DNA of 64,000 bases from Thermoproteota archaeon (GTDB lineage: Archaea > Korarchaeota > Korarchaeia > Korarchaeales > Korarchaeaceae), in the NCBI GenBank assembly GCA_030130125.1, contig JARZZM010000013.1, positions 62,001-126,000 on the forward strand. Reading direction: 5' to 3'. Positions within the stretch are counted from its first letter, which is position 1. Each line of letters starts with the position of its first letter. The notes beneath the pieces were generated by a model. It did not search any database, was not told where the DNA came from, and saw nothing but the letters and a program-made list of their open reading frames with translations. Below are positions 8,385 to 17,337 of this stretch, in pieces. The translations under genes were made by a program, and so were the position numbers.

Positions 8385-9251
8385 ATGGGCTTGGATTCGA
8401 TCAGGGTAACGGCCCTAATTGATAACACCACGCACTATGAGGGCCCCATACTGGCGGAGAATGGGATCTCTCTCTTGCTTGAGACCCCGGAGTTGGATTC
8501 TACAGTTCTCATTGATACTGGTATCACAGGAGAAGCCTTGTTGAACAATGCTGAGGTTATGGGGATCGATCTCTCCAAAGTGAGATACATTTTCCTTACC
8601 CACAACCACTACGATCATACTGGTGGCCTGCTCAAGCTTTTAACCCGTGTGAACTCGAATCCCCTGATAATCGCACATCCAGAGGTCTTCTCACCTAAGT
8701 ACGCGATACTGCCATCTCTCGGTCTCAACGAGCTCACCTACACGGGGCCGCCATACTCGCTTGGGGAGCTGAAGAGACATGCCGAGGTCATCCTGTCGAG
8801 GGATCCCGTTCCCATAGCCAAGGACATCATGACCACAGGTGAGATCTCCCGAAAGAACGACTTTGAGATCGTGAGGGGCTTCTACAAGGTAGAAGAGGGA
8901 AGGTTCGTGGTGGACGAGCTCCCGGACGACCAGGCCTTGGTGGTGAGGATGGAGGACGGGCTGGTGATCCTGCTGGGCTGCGGCCATAGTGGGGTGGTGA
9001 ACACTGTAGAAAGAGCTATCTCCCTCACAGGGGAGGACAGGATAAAAGCGATCATAGGAGGATTCCACTTGATCGATGCCAGTGAAGAAAGGATAGAGAG
9101 AACAGTTGAGGCTTTGAGAGAGTACAATCCTGAGATACTCGCTCCAATGCACTGCACCGGTTTCAGGGCCAAATCCAAACTAGCGTCGCAGCTGGGGGGT
9201 AGCTTCAGGGAGTTGTACGCTGGAGAGAGCGTGGAAATATCCTCCCGCTGA
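8385..9251 (+). CDS. MBL-fold metallohydrolase
   Basis: A 288-residue metallo-beta-lactamase-fold enzyme. The metal motif THNHYDHTGG gives His73, His75, Asp77 and His78; further metal ligands are likely His in LLGCGHSGVVN and in APMHCTGF near the end. The arrangement, with GCGH in the middle and MHCTG late, is that of the family including the archaeal 7,8-dihydropterin-6-methyl-4-(beta-ribofuranosyl)aminobenzene-phosphate synthase. That assignment is possible but not provable here, because many relatives have other substrates. It lies 39 bp before the BMP-type importer genes. Confidence 0.85.
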   Translation: MGLDSIRVTALIDNTTHYEGPILAENGISLLLETPELDSTVLIDTGITGEALLNNAEVMGIDLSKVRYIFLTHNHYDHTGGLLKLLTRVNSNPLIIAHPEVFSPKYAILPSLGLNELTYTGPPYSLGELKRHAEVILSRDPVPIAKDIMTTGEISRKNDFEIVRGFYKVEEGRFVVDELPDDQALVVRMEDGLVILLGCGHSGVVNTVERAISLTGEDRIKAIIGGFHLIDASEERIERTVEALREYNPEILAPMHCTGFRAKSKLASQLGGSFRELYAGESVEISSR

Positions 9252-9290
9252 CTCGAACCCACCGACAGCTAGTTTAATATCTGTCCTGAT

Positions 9291-10832
9291 ATGGCGCTCG
9301 GGGGTAGCTTGACCCGAGGATCGGACGGGGAACCTCTTGTGAGGATGGAGGGAATAGTGAAGAGGTTCCCCGGAGTCTTAGCGAACGATCACGTCAATTT
9401 TGAGCTACTTCCCGGGGAAATCCATGCCCTTTTGGGTGAGAACGGGGCCGGGAAAACAACTCTCATGAACATACTCTACGGCATATATCAGCCGGACGAT
9501 GGGAAGATCTTCGTAAAGGGGAAGAAAGTTAGGATACGCAGCCCTAGGGATGCGATAAGACTTGGAATAGGGATGGTGCATCAACACTTCCTTTTGGTGG
9601 ACAAGCACACCGTGGCCGAGAATCTAGCCATGGGTTACGCTAGGAGCTTCCTCAATCCCCTGAGAGAGGTAAAGGATAGGATAAGAGACTTCGCCGAGAA
9701 GTACGGGATCCAGGTGGATCCCGACGCCTACATTTGGCAGCTCTCGGTGGGGGAGCAGCAGAAGGTGGAGATAGTGAAAGCCCTCTATGCAGGGGCGGAC
9801 ATCCTCATCTTGGACGAGCCCACCTCGGTTCTCACGCCCCAGGAGGCCAGGGATCTCTTCAATGTGCTCAGGAGGATGAAGGAAGACGGAAAGGGCATCG
9901 TCTTCATCACGCACAAGCTCTCAGAGGTCTTCGAGGTGGCGGACAGGGTTACGGTCATGAGGAGGGGAAGGGTAGTTGGCACGCTCAGGGTGGAAGAGGC
10001 GACCAAGGAATCGCTGGCTAGGATGATGGTGGGGAGGGATGTGGTCTTCGAGCTGGAGAAGGTGCTTGGCAAGCCAGGAAGGCCGGTCCTCGAGGTTAAG
10101 GACCTCGTCGTCCTCGGTGATAGGGGGAGAGAGGCCGTCAAGGGCGTCAGCTTCGAGGTGAGGGAGGGCGAGATATTCGGCGTCGCTGGAGTAGCGGGGA
10201 ATGGACAGAGAGAGCTGGTGCAAGCTATAGTGGGATTGAGGAGGGTGAAATCCGGCTCCGTGAGTGTGATGGGGGTGGATGCTACCAATAAATCGCCCCG
10301 AGAGATCGCCGAGCTGGGTGTCGGACACATTCCGGAGGAGAGGCTAAAGTTCGGCATAGTCCCCGACATGAGCGTCGCGGAGAACTCCGTGCTGAAGAGC
10401 TACTACAGGCCACCTTACAGGAGAGGTCTGCTACTCGACTACGGCGAGATAAGGAGGACCGCCGAGTCTCTCATAAACGAGTACGAGATAGCCGTCCCCT
10501 CACCTGACACGCAGGCCAGGCTCCTCTCAGGAGGTAACATGCAGAAGCTCATAGTGGGGAGGGAGATAAGGAGGGACCCCAAACTCATAGTGGCCTCCAA
10601 CCCGACCTTTGGCTTGGATGTGGGAGCCACAGAGTACATAAGAAAACTCCTTCTCAAGAAAAGGGACGAGGGAAGGGCCATCCTCCTTGTATCGGGCGAC
10701 TTGGACGAGGTGATCCAGCTCAGCGATCGCATAGCTGTGATGTTCGAGGGTAGGTTCGTGGGAGTAGTCAGGCCGGAGGAAGTGACGAGGGAGGAGATCG
10801 GCCTCATGATGTCCGGATCGGAGGTGCTCTGA
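9291..10832 (+). CDS. Nucleoside/simple-sugar ABC transporter, double ATPase
   Basis: ATPase of a BMP-family (purine nucleoside-type) importer, with two fused nucleotide-binding domains in 513 residues. The first has a canonical Walker A GENGAGKT (49-56), signature LSVGEQQ and Walker B LILDEPT. The second has a degenerate P-loop (GVAGNGQREL), a good signature LLSGGNMQ and a Walker B without the usual acidic pair (ASNPT). One competent and one degenerate site is normal for RbsA/NupA-like proteins. The start is uncertain: a TATA-like GTTTAATAT at 9272-9280 would place transcription near 9300, favouring GTG 9339 or ATG 9345 over ATG 9291. The stop overlaps the next start by one base. Confidence 0.92.
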   Translation: MALGGSLTRGSDGEPLVRMEGIVKRFPGVLANDHVNFELLPGEIHALLGENGAGKTTLMNILYGIYQPDDGKIFVKGKKVRIRSPRDAIRLGIGMVHQHFLLVDKHTVAENLAMGYARSFLNPLREVKDRIRDFAEKYGIQVDPDAYIWQLSVGEQQKVEIVKALYAGADILILDEPTSVLTPQEARDLFNVLRRMKEDGKGIVFITHKLSEVFEVADRVTVMRRGRVVGTLRVEEATKESLARMMVGRDVVFELEKVLGKPGRPVLEVKDLVVLGDRGREAVKGVSFEVREGEIFGVAGVAGNGQRELVQAIVGLRRVKSGSVSVMGVDATNKSPREIAELGVGHIPEERLKFGIVPDMSVAENSVLKSYYRPPYRRGLLLDYGEIRRTAESLINEYEIAVPSPDTQARLLSGGNMQKLIVGREIRRDPKLIVASNPTFGLDVGATEYIRKLLLKKRDEGRAILLVSGDLDEVIQLSDRIAVMFEGRFVGVVRPEEVTREEIGLMMSGSEVL

Positions 10833-11905
10833 TGAGATTGAGAGTGATCAAGAGGCTCGAGACGAGCAGGAAGATTATGATTCTCGTGAGGATATCATCG
10901 GTTTTCGCTGCCCTGATGACGGCCTCGATCGTCTTCTTGGTTTACGGCCTGAATCCCGTCGACGTATACTCCTCCATATTCTACAACGCGTTCGCTACTC
11001 GCATAGGCGTGACGGAATCTGTGGTTAGAATGATTCCCCTCCTCTTGGTGAGCTCAGGCCTCGCCTTGGTGTTCAGGACGGGGTTCTGGAATATAGGGGC
11101 AGAGGGCCAGCTGCTGGCGGGGGCGATGGCCGCTTACGTGATAGCGGTGAATTACGGGTCCCTCCCGTCGGCGTTGCTCATCCCCATCCTCTTCTCCATC
11201 GGGTTCGCCGCGGGAGCCGCTTGGGGCATACCACCAGCGATCCTGAGAGCTAAACTCAACGTGAACGAGGTCATCTCCACCCTCATGCTGTACTACATCC
11301 TGTATTGGGTGTTCCAGCACCTCATCCACGGTCCTTGGAAGGCTAAGGAGAAGGTCGGACAGCTCACTTACGGCGGCTTCGCCCACACGGAGGTGATACC
11401 AGAAGCGTCTCACCTTCCCCTGATAGATGGCACTAGGATCCACTGGCCCACCCTCCTGATAGCTGTGATCACCTCCATCTTGGCCTACCTGATCCTGAGG
11501 AAGACCCCTTGGGGGTTCGAGATGAGGGCCATTGGAAGCAATCCCGATGCCGCCTCGGCGGCTGGCATGAGCTACATGAGGACCGTGGTTCTGGCCATGG
11601 TGGTGAGCGGTGGCTTGGCGGGGATCGCAGGAGTGGGGGAACTTTGCGGCGTACAGAAGAGGTTCACTCCCGAGTTCCTCTCCGGATACGGGTTCTCCGG
11701 AATAATAACCGCTTGGCTGGGGGGTAACAACCCTCTAAGCCTGATCGTGACGAATTTCCTCTATGGAGGACTTTTAGTCGGTGGAGAATACATAATGATA
11801 ACGTACAGGCTTCCCATAGGGGTAGTGGATCTCTTCAACGGGATAATACTATTCTTCATCCTCGCTGGCGAGTTTCTGGTGAGGTACAGGGTGGTGAGGG
11901 GATGA
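10832..11905 (+). CDS. BMP-type ABC transporter permease 1
   Basis: A 357-residue membrane protein of the branched-chain/ribose permease family (BPD_transp_2), with about ten hydrophobic segments and the family-typical GFWNIGAEGQLLAGA motif near residue 85. It forms a heterodimeric channel with the next gene product and is powered by the double ATPase upstream. The start codon shares one base with the ATPase stop and the end overlaps the next gene by four bases, so the three are translationally coupled. Homologues in bacteria import nucleosides. Confidence 0.92.
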   Translation: MRLRVIKRLETSRKIMILVRISSVFAALMTASIVFLVYGLNPVDVYSSIFYNAFATRIGVTESVVRMIPLLLVSSGLALVFRTGFWNIGAEGQLLAGAMAAYVIAVNYGSLPSALLIPILFSIGFAAGAAWGIPPAILRAKLNVNEVISTLMLYYILYWVFQHLIHGPWKAKEKVGQLTYGGFAHTEVIPEASHLPLIDGTRIHWPTLLIAVITSILAYLILRKTPWGFEMRAIGSNPDAASAAGMSYMRTVVLAMVVSGGLAGIAGVGELCGVQKRFTPEFLSGYGFSGIITAWLGGNNPLSLIVTNFLYGGLLVGGEYIMITYRLPIGVVDLFNGIILFFILAGEFLVRYRVVRG

Positions 11906-12837
11906 TCGAGGCCAAGCTAATCGAGAATATCCTCTGGATAGGCTTGAGGTCGGCGACGCCTCTCCTCCTCGCGGCACTAGGTGAGATATATGCAGAGAGA
12001 TCCGGAATTCTGAACTTAGGTGTTGAGGGAATGATGGCCGTGGGTGCCTTGAGCTCTTTCGCGACCGCCCTAGTCACAGGGAACCCGTGGTTGGGAGTTC
12101 TGGTCGGGATGCTTTCCGGGGGCTCGCTATCGATGATACATGGAGCCATAAGCATAGGACTCAAGGGAAATCAGGTGGTTTCGGGGCTTGCCCTGACCAT
12201 GTTCGGCCTAGGACTCAGCAGCGTCCTCGGAAGGGTTTACGTGGGAAACCAGCTACCAGTGGAGGCGAGGTTCCTTCCAAAACCCGTGGAACCACTATCG
12301 TCTATCCCGGTACTGGGGAAGGTGCTCTTCGACCAAGATCCCCTCTTCTACGTCTCCCTGCTTCTGGCCCTGATCATGTGGTTACTCCTATACAGGACGA
12401 AGTACGGGATAGTCATAAGGTCTACCGGGGAGAACCCAGCTGCCGTTGATGCGATGGGCATAGATGTGAACAGGGTCAGGTACTTGAGTACCCTAATTGG
12501 AGGGATATTTGCCGGGCTCGCCGGCGCCTACCTATCGGTCGCGTATAATCCGGCTTGGATAGAGAACATGACCGCCGGGAGGGGGTGGATAGCTCTGGCA
12601 CTCGTGATATTCTCACTTTGGGACCCTCTCAGAGCCCTTTTGGGCTCGTACCTGTTTGGCATCGTGGAGGCGAGCGGTTATACGCTCCAGGCCTATGGTT
12701 ACAGTCAATGGCTTCTAAACGGACTTCCCTACCTTCTGACTGTAGTAATACTAACTCTGGGAGCCACTGAATCCATGAGGAGGAGGATGGGGGCCCCTGC
12801 AGCATTGGGCAAACCGTATGAAAGAGAAGAGAGGTAA
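11902..12837 (+). CDS. BMP-type ABC transporter permease 2
   Basis: The second permease subunit, 311 residues, about nine hydrophobic segments. It has the family-typical ERSGILNLGVEGMMAVGA near residue 30 and the cytoplasmic coupling stretch STGENPAAVDAMGIDV. It overlaps permease 1 by four bases (ATGA). Directly after the stop lies a strong stem-loop (12839-12896), separating it from the substrate-binding protein gene. Confidence 0.92.
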   Translation: MIEAKLIENILWIGLRSATPLLLAALGEIYAERSGILNLGVEGMMAVGALSSFATALVTGNPWLGVLVGMLSGGSLSMIHGAISIGLKGNQVVSGLALTMFGLGLSSVLGRVYVGNQLPVEARFLPKPVEPLSSIPVLGKVLFDQDPLFYVSLLLALIMWLLLYRTKYGIVIRSTGENPAAVDAMGIDVNRVRYLSTLIGGIFAGLAGAYLSVAYNPAWIENMTAGRGWIALALVIFSLWDPLRALLGSYLFGIVEASGYTLQAYGYSQWLLNGLPYLLTVVILTLGATESMRRRMGAPAALGKPYEREER

Positions 12838-12838
12838 A

Positions 12839-12896
12839 TAGGAGAGGCTCGCGACCCCCCATGAGGTTCAAGCCCTCTACCCGCGGGCCTCTCCTA
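12839..12896 (+). promoter_or_regulatory. Strong RNA hairpin between permease and binding-protein genes
   Basis: TAGGAGAGGCTCGCG (12839-12853) pairs with CGCGGGCCTCTCCTA (12882-12896), a 15-bp stem with one T-G wobble. The 28-nt loop can form a small inner hairpin (GAGG, TTCAAGC, CCTC). It begins two bases after the permease stop. There is no T-run after it, so it is more likely an RNA-stabilising or processing element, or an attenuator, that sets different transcript levels for transporter core and binding protein, than a plain terminator. Confidence 0.55.
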
Positions 12897-13030
12897 GGCC
12901 ACCGCCCACGGCAGCCTCCTACTCCTTTCACCTCTTATTTGAAAACTTTTCGGTGCAGGTGAAACGACTGAGTCATCTTTATGAAATGCCCGCTGGCCTC
13001 AGCCACAATACCCCCCATGAGGTAGTTAGT

Positions 13031-14356
13031 ATGACCTCTACCCAGTGGGCCGCGATAGCGGTAATACTCCTTATTCTAGGCCTGATTGCGGGTTATTTTG
13101 CTGCTCCGAGTCGTGTCACCACGGTCACTCAGACCGTGACTGTAGGAGCTACAGGAGCACCCGCTAAGACCGTCACGGTCACCGAAACCAAGACCATCTC
13201 GCCAGAGGGAGGGAAGATAAAGGCCGCTTGGATATACGTGGGGCCGATAGGGGACATAGGATGGACCTACGCCCACCATCAAGCGAAGGAGATGGTGGAC
13301 AAAAAGTACGACTGGCTTGAGACGACTCATGTAGAGTCAGTAGCTCCTGCCGATGCCGCTGGCGTGATAGAGCAGCTCATCTCCCAAGGTTACGACGTGA
13401 TCTTCACCACCAGTTTCGACTTCATGGATCCGACTCTGGAAGAGGCCCAGAAGCATCCTGACAAGATATTCTGGCACTGTTCAGGGTACAAGAGGGCTCC
13501 TAATATGGGTACGTACTTCGCGGACTTCTACCAAGTCTACTACCTGAACGGTCTCATGGCCGGAGCCCTGACCAAGACCAAGAAGATAGGCTATGTGGCG
13601 GCGCATCTGATACCTGAGGTCGTCAGGCACATAAATGCCTTCTCCTTAGGAGTTAAGGAGGTCTGCGGGGACTGCAAGGTATACGTCAGGGAGATAGGAG
13701 CCTGGTACGATCCCACAAAGGCCAGACAGGCAGCGGAGGCCCTGATATCTGAGGGCGTGGATGTGCTCGCGTTCACGGAGGACTCTCCTACCGTCGTTCA
13801 GGTGGCAGAAGAGCACTTCCAGAGGGGAGAGCGCATTCTCGCCTTCGGTCACTACAGCCCCATGGAGAAGTTCGGGAAGGACGTTTGCGTCAGCGGTCAG
13901 CTCGTCCATTGGGAGGTGATATACGACGACATCCTCAGCAAGATATACGCTGGCTCCTACACACCCAAGAACCTCCAAAATGTCGATTACTGGTGGAAGC
14001 TGAAGGAAGGCGCCGTGGAACTCGGCTGTGCCTACAACCAACCGATCAATCCCAAATTTGTGGGCGAGCTGAAGTCTGTTAAGGTGAATGAGAAGGTCCA
14101 GCTCCCGAACGGTACAGTGATAGAGAATCCAGACGTTTACACGCTCGTCATGGCGAGGCTCGTACAGATGGGTGCCGTTTGGACCGGTAAGAAGTGGGTA
14201 TTCGTTAACGACGAGACGTTCGACCCGTTCACCGGACCGATATACGATAACGAGGGCAAGTTGAGGGTGCTCCCCGGGCAGAGGATAGGCCACGATGAAC
14301 TCTGGTCCATGCAGTGGTGGGTAGATAACGTGGTAGGTCCATCGCTGGGAGGCTAA
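13031..14356 (+). CDS. BMP-family substrate-binding protein, membrane-anchored
   Basis: Solute-binding component of the importer upstream, with a PnrA/BMP-type domain (PF02608 family). From ATG 13031, preceded by GAGGTAG, the product has 441 residues: an N-terminal membrane anchor (about 5-25) without a lipobox Cys, a Thr/Val-rich linker (about 28-58) as in many archaeal binding proteins, then the domain beginning KIKAAWIYVGPIGDIGWTYAH. BMP proteins usually bind purine nucleosides, so nucleoside uptake is inferred. A longer frame from 12953 lacks a ribosome-binding site and would put 26 odd residues before the anchor. Confidence 0.9.
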   Translation: MTSTQWAAIAVILLILGLIAGYFAAPSRVTTVTQTVTVGATGAPAKTVTVTETKTISPEGGKIKAAWIYVGPIGDIGWTYAHHQAKEMVDKKYDWLETTHVESVAPADAAGVIEQLISQGYDVIFTTSFDFMDPTLEEAQKHPDKIFWHCSGYKRAPNMGTYFADFYQVYYLNGLMAGALTKTKKIGYVAAHLIPEVVRHINAFSLGVKEVCGDCKVYVREIGAWYDPTKARQAAEALISEGVDVLAFTEDSPTVVQVAEEHFQRGERILAFGHYSPMEKFGKDVCVSGQLVHWEVIYDDILSKIYAGSYTPKNLQNVDYWWKLKEGAVELGCAYNQPINPKFVGELKSVKVNEKVQLPNGTVIENPDVYTLVMARLVQMGAVWTGKKWVFVNDETFDPFTGPIYDNEGKLRVLPGQRIGHDELWSMQWWVDNVVGPSLGG

Positions 14357-14397
14357 GCATCCTCTCCCTCCTTCCTTTCTTCCTCTTTTTAAAGGGG

Positions 14398-15270
14398 TTA
14401 GATCTCCTTCCTCATCCACTTGTACCTGCTTACCGGCTCGAAGCCAGCGGCCTCGAACGCTGCCCTGTACCTGCACCAAGTCTGCGTAACTACCTTGGGC
14501 ACACCCATCTCATTGGCGAGGGTAACCGCCATCTCAGCAGAATCAAATATCTGACCAAGACTGGCCCTCTTCGGTCCCCATATCAGGGCATAAAGGTGAT
14601 CATCGTCCCTAGTAGGCTGGAACATCGCGAGGATGAGTTGCCACAGCCCCACCCTGACCTTCACGACTCTAGGCGAGGGAAGACCCACACTCTCCCTGTC
14701 CCACAGCAGCTCCCAAAGGAGGGATGAGGGCCTTGTCTGTCCAGCGATCATCTGGGCGGCAGCGGGGAATTCCTCCCTAGTAGCGTCCTCTAACTTGGGC
14801 TGCTCGGGTGCAGGCCTCGCCGGCGCCTCCATCAGCACCTGAGAATCGATCTCCCTGAATCCCAGGTTTTCGAAGAAGGGGAGGGCCTCGGTGGTCGGTA
14901 TCGTGTCTAAGTGGCGCATTCCCATTCCCCTAGCTAGATCCATGCACCTCTCAACGAGCTTCCTCCCTACGCCAGTCCTCCTCGCCTCCTCCTTGACCCA
15001 GACCATCTGCAGGTATGCGTGCTCGCCTACGGGGGTGAGGAACCTCTCCGGTACGACCTCAGCTTCACCGATCACCTTTCCATCAGACAGAGCGACCACT
15101 GCCTTGCCACCGGACGAGTAGAGGGACTCCAAGTACCACTCAAATACTTGGGGGTCTCCCCAGTATCCGCACTCCTTGATCCGGAGATCGAAGGTCATAT
15201 CCCTCCAGCTGGGGCAGTGAATCGAGACAACTTCATCCAACAAATCATGCCTGAACTCAACTATCTCCAA
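14398..15270 (-). CDS. GNAT-family N-acetyltransferase
   Basis: A 290-residue protein whose first 150 residues are a GNAT acyltransferase domain. The acetyl-CoA loop is EEARRTGVGRKLVERC (RxxGxG), followed by a FFENLGFRE motif. After a Pro-rich linker (about 150-158) the C-terminal 130 residues look like a second, degenerate GNAT half. It is the last gene of a four-gene overlapping operon and its first 10 bases overlap the sirtuin gene. Pairing of an acetyltransferase with a sirtuin suggests opposite acylation steps on a shared target, which is inference. The substrate is unknown. Confidence 0.82.
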   Translation of the reverse strand: MEIVEFRHDLLDEVVSIHCPSWRDMTFDLRIKECGYWGDPQVFEWYLESLYSSGGKAVVALSDGKVIGEAEVVPERFLTPVGEHAYLQMVWVKEEARRTGVGRKLVERCMDLARGMGMRHLDTIPTTEALPFFENLGFREIDSQVLMEAPARPAPEQPKLEDATREEFPAAAQMIAGQTRPSSLLWELLWDRESVGLPSPRVVKVRVGLWQLILAMFQPTRDDDHLYALIWGPKRASLGQIFDSAEMAVTLANEMGVPKVVTQTWCRYRAAFEAAGFEPVSRYKWMRKEI

Positions 15271-16034
15271 GAGGGATCATCCTCCACCAGCCGGGCGAGC
15301 TCCCTGAAGATCTCTCCCGCCAGCCCTCCCAACCTGATGTTCGCCAAGCTACTTAAATTAGTTTCCTCCGGATTCACTTCCACCAGTATCTTCCCTCGCC
15401 TCGCCGCGTTTATGGGTAACAGGGCTGCAGGCATGACCACACCACTAGTTCCCACAACGAGGACGACCTCTGCCTCAGAGAACAAACTTTCTGCCCTCTC
15501 GAACTGGTCCATCGGAACGGGCTCCTCGAACCACACCACGTCAGGCCTGAGAAGCCCACCACACTCTTTACACCTCGGTAAATCATCCTCTGGTATGTTC
15601 CCGAAACCTAGATTGAACCGCTTGCCGCATGCAGTGCACCTAACCCTCCATATAGAACCGTGAAGCTCTACTACTAGTCTAGAGCCAGCCCTCTGGTGGA
15701 GCCCGTCGACGTTCTGGGTCACCACGCCCATGAGTATGCCCTTCCTCTCCCAGTCAGCCATCACCTTGTGGGCCCAAGTTGGCTCGGCCCTCGCGATTAC
15801 GGACATCCTCCACTTATACCACTCCCAGACCCTCTTGGGGTTAGACTCGAACGCTCGGGGCGTGGCCAACTCCTCAGGCCTGTACCTGTTCCAGAGTCCA
15901 TCCTTCCCCCTGAAGGTCGGGATACCTGCCTCAGCTGAGGTCCCAGCTCCTGTGAACGCCAGCACCTTTCCTGTATGCTCCTTGATCAAGCGGGCCGCTG
16001 AGGACAGGTTCTCGGAAGGGACGACCTCACTCAC
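15261..16034 (-). CDS. cobB: Sir2-family NAD-dependent protein deacylase
   Basis: A 257-residue sirtuin that removes acyl groups from lysines using NAD. The NAD-binding motif GAGTSAEAGIPTFRG is at about 29-43, TQNVDGLHQRAG follows and HGS carries the catalytic His. Two zinc pairs are visible, CTACG and CKECG. GTSGVVMPAA and VEVNPEETN complete the Rossmann fold. Length and order fit bacterial CobB and archaeal Sir2. It overlaps the radical SAM gene upstream by 8 bases and the GNAT gene downstream by 10. Confidence 0.95.
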   Translation of the reverse strand: MSEVVPSENLSSAARLIKEHTGKVLAFTGAGTSAEAGIPTFRGKDGLWNRYRPEELATPRAFESNPKRVWEWYKWRMSVIARAEPTWAHKVMADWERKGILMGVVTQNVDGLHQRAGSRLVVELHGSIWRVRCTACGKRFNLGFGNIPEDDLPRCKECGGLLRPDVVWFEEPVPMDQFERAESLFSEAEVVLVVGTSGVVMPAALLPINAARRGKILVEVNPEETNLSSLANIRLGGLAGEIFRELARLVEDDPSWR

Positions 16035-17337
16035 CCAACCTCACCTCCGGCGGAGAGCTGGGATACGGTCTCACCTCGGCCTCGAGGGGACACCCTCCCC
16101 TGCAGACTTGGAGCAGAGGGCAGGAGAAGCACGCTTCCCCCACGAAGCGGAGTTCCCTGATCTTCAGGCACTCATCGTGATACCAGATCTTCTCCCAAGA
16201 ATCCCTCAGGATGTGACCCAGAACCTTGTAATGACTCTGGCAGGGTATCACGGACCCATCAGGCTCTACCGCCAAGGTTATGCTGCACGCCGAGCAGAAC
16301 TTCGGTCCCAGACCCTCGCTCATTGGATCCAGCTCACAGTAACGGGTCACCCCGAACCACCTGAAGTCCAGATCCAGCTCCGTGGTGAGCTCCTTAGCCT
16401 CAGCCAACACATCTCTTATCTCATCAAAGGAGGGCTCCAGATCTCTCAGGTCCCTGCCCCTTCCGCTGTATATCAGCCTGTTCAGAGAGAATCCATCTAC
16501 ACCCAGATCTGCGGCGAACCGTATCAATGATTCCACCGTGCTCATGTTCCTCCTGAGGAGGGTGGCGTTGACGCTCACGTAGATATCGAACTTGAGCAGG
16601 TTCTTGAGCCCCTCGACCGTCTCCTTCCAGCTTCCCCTCACTTGGGTTATGGAATCGTGGACCTCTGGATCGCTGGACTCCAAGGTCACCTGAGCGAAAT
16701 CCAATCCGGCCTCGATCAACCTCTCAACCAGCTCTCGGGTTAGAAGTCTCCCATTTGTCACTATTCCCGAGACCATCCCGAGCCTCTGGGCCTCGGCCAC
16801 CAGCTCCGGAAGATCTCTCCTGAGCGTGGGCTCCCCACCGGTGAAAGTGACTTGAGGGACTCCCAGCTCATGGAACCTCCTTAACACGGCCTTCCACTCA
16901 TTAGTGCTCAATTCCCCCCGCTCGTCGGGACTGGAGGAGTAGCAATGGATGCAGGCGTTATTGCACCTATACGTGAGGGCCAAGTCGACCCTGAAGGGGG
17001 CGCCGAGGGTTGATGGGTCAGGAAAGGCCGGTTTAAACCCCAGATCGGTTACGGGGTCCTCATATCCCTCGATGAATCTCCTGAGCTTACTGACTACGTC
17101 CTCATAGTGCCTCCTCACCTCATCTTTTCTCATGCCCCTGTAAATCCTCTTCAACTCCCGATAAGCCTCATCCCATCCCTTACCTGAGAGGAAAGCCTTG
17201 GCGAATACCGCTGCTGTGTAGTTGAGGTAAGCGACCCTCTGAGCATCCACCACTAAGGCACCCATGGCTAGGGGATCTATACGGAGCTGGATCCTCCTAC
17301 CATTCAATTTGAATGTCAGGAATTCCCTCTCGATCAA
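16027..17337 (-). CDS. Radical SAM/SPASM enzyme with PqqD-like N-terminal domain
   Basis: A 436-residue radical SAM protein predicted to modify a peptide. Residues about 1-95 resemble the PqqD/RiPP-recognition fold (VAYLNYTAAVFAKAFL, then a helical EEVRR-like stretch). The core has the cluster motif LTYRCNNACIHC (CxxxCxxC) and the SAM-binding FTGGEPTLR. The C-terminus is a SPASM domain with multiple Cys (FCSAC, IPC, CFSC, CRGGC). I chose TTG 17337, which overlaps the upstream stop (TTGA) and follows GGAGGTG; the open frame extends upstream only through the Cys-tail codons of the previous gene in another frame. The adjacent Cys-rich tail is its likely substrate (inference). Confidence 0.88.
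   Translation of the reverse strand: MIEREFLTFKLNGRRIQLRIDPLAMGALVVDAQRVAYLNYTAAVFAKAFLSGKGWDEAYRELKRIYRGMRKDEVRRHYEDVVSKLRRFIEGYEDPVTDLGFKPAFPDPSTLGAPFRVDLALTYRCNNACIHCYSSSPDERGELSTNEWKAVLRRFHELGVPQVTFTGGEPTLRRDLPELVAEAQRLGMVSGIVTNGRLLTRELVERLIEAGLDFAQVTLESSDPEVHDSITQVRGSWKETVEGLKNLLKFDIYVSVNATLLRRNMSTVESLIRFAADLGVDGFSLNRLIYSGRGRDLRDLEPSFDEIRDVLAEAKELTTELDLDFRWFGVTRYCELDPMSEGLGPKFCSACSITLAVEPDGSVIPCQSHYKVLGHILRDSWEKIWYHDECLKIRELRFVGEACFSCPLLQVCRGGCPLEAEVRPYPSSPPEVRLGE

Noticed and set aside
12839-12896. Possible tRNA fragment or split-tRNA half because of the TTCAAGC loop
   Set aside because: The inner stem has only 4 bp and there is no acceptor or anticodon arm; kept as an RNA hairpin only.
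13646-14479. 277-codon minus-strand open frame
   Set aside because: Antisense to the binding-protein gene with no protein-like motifs.
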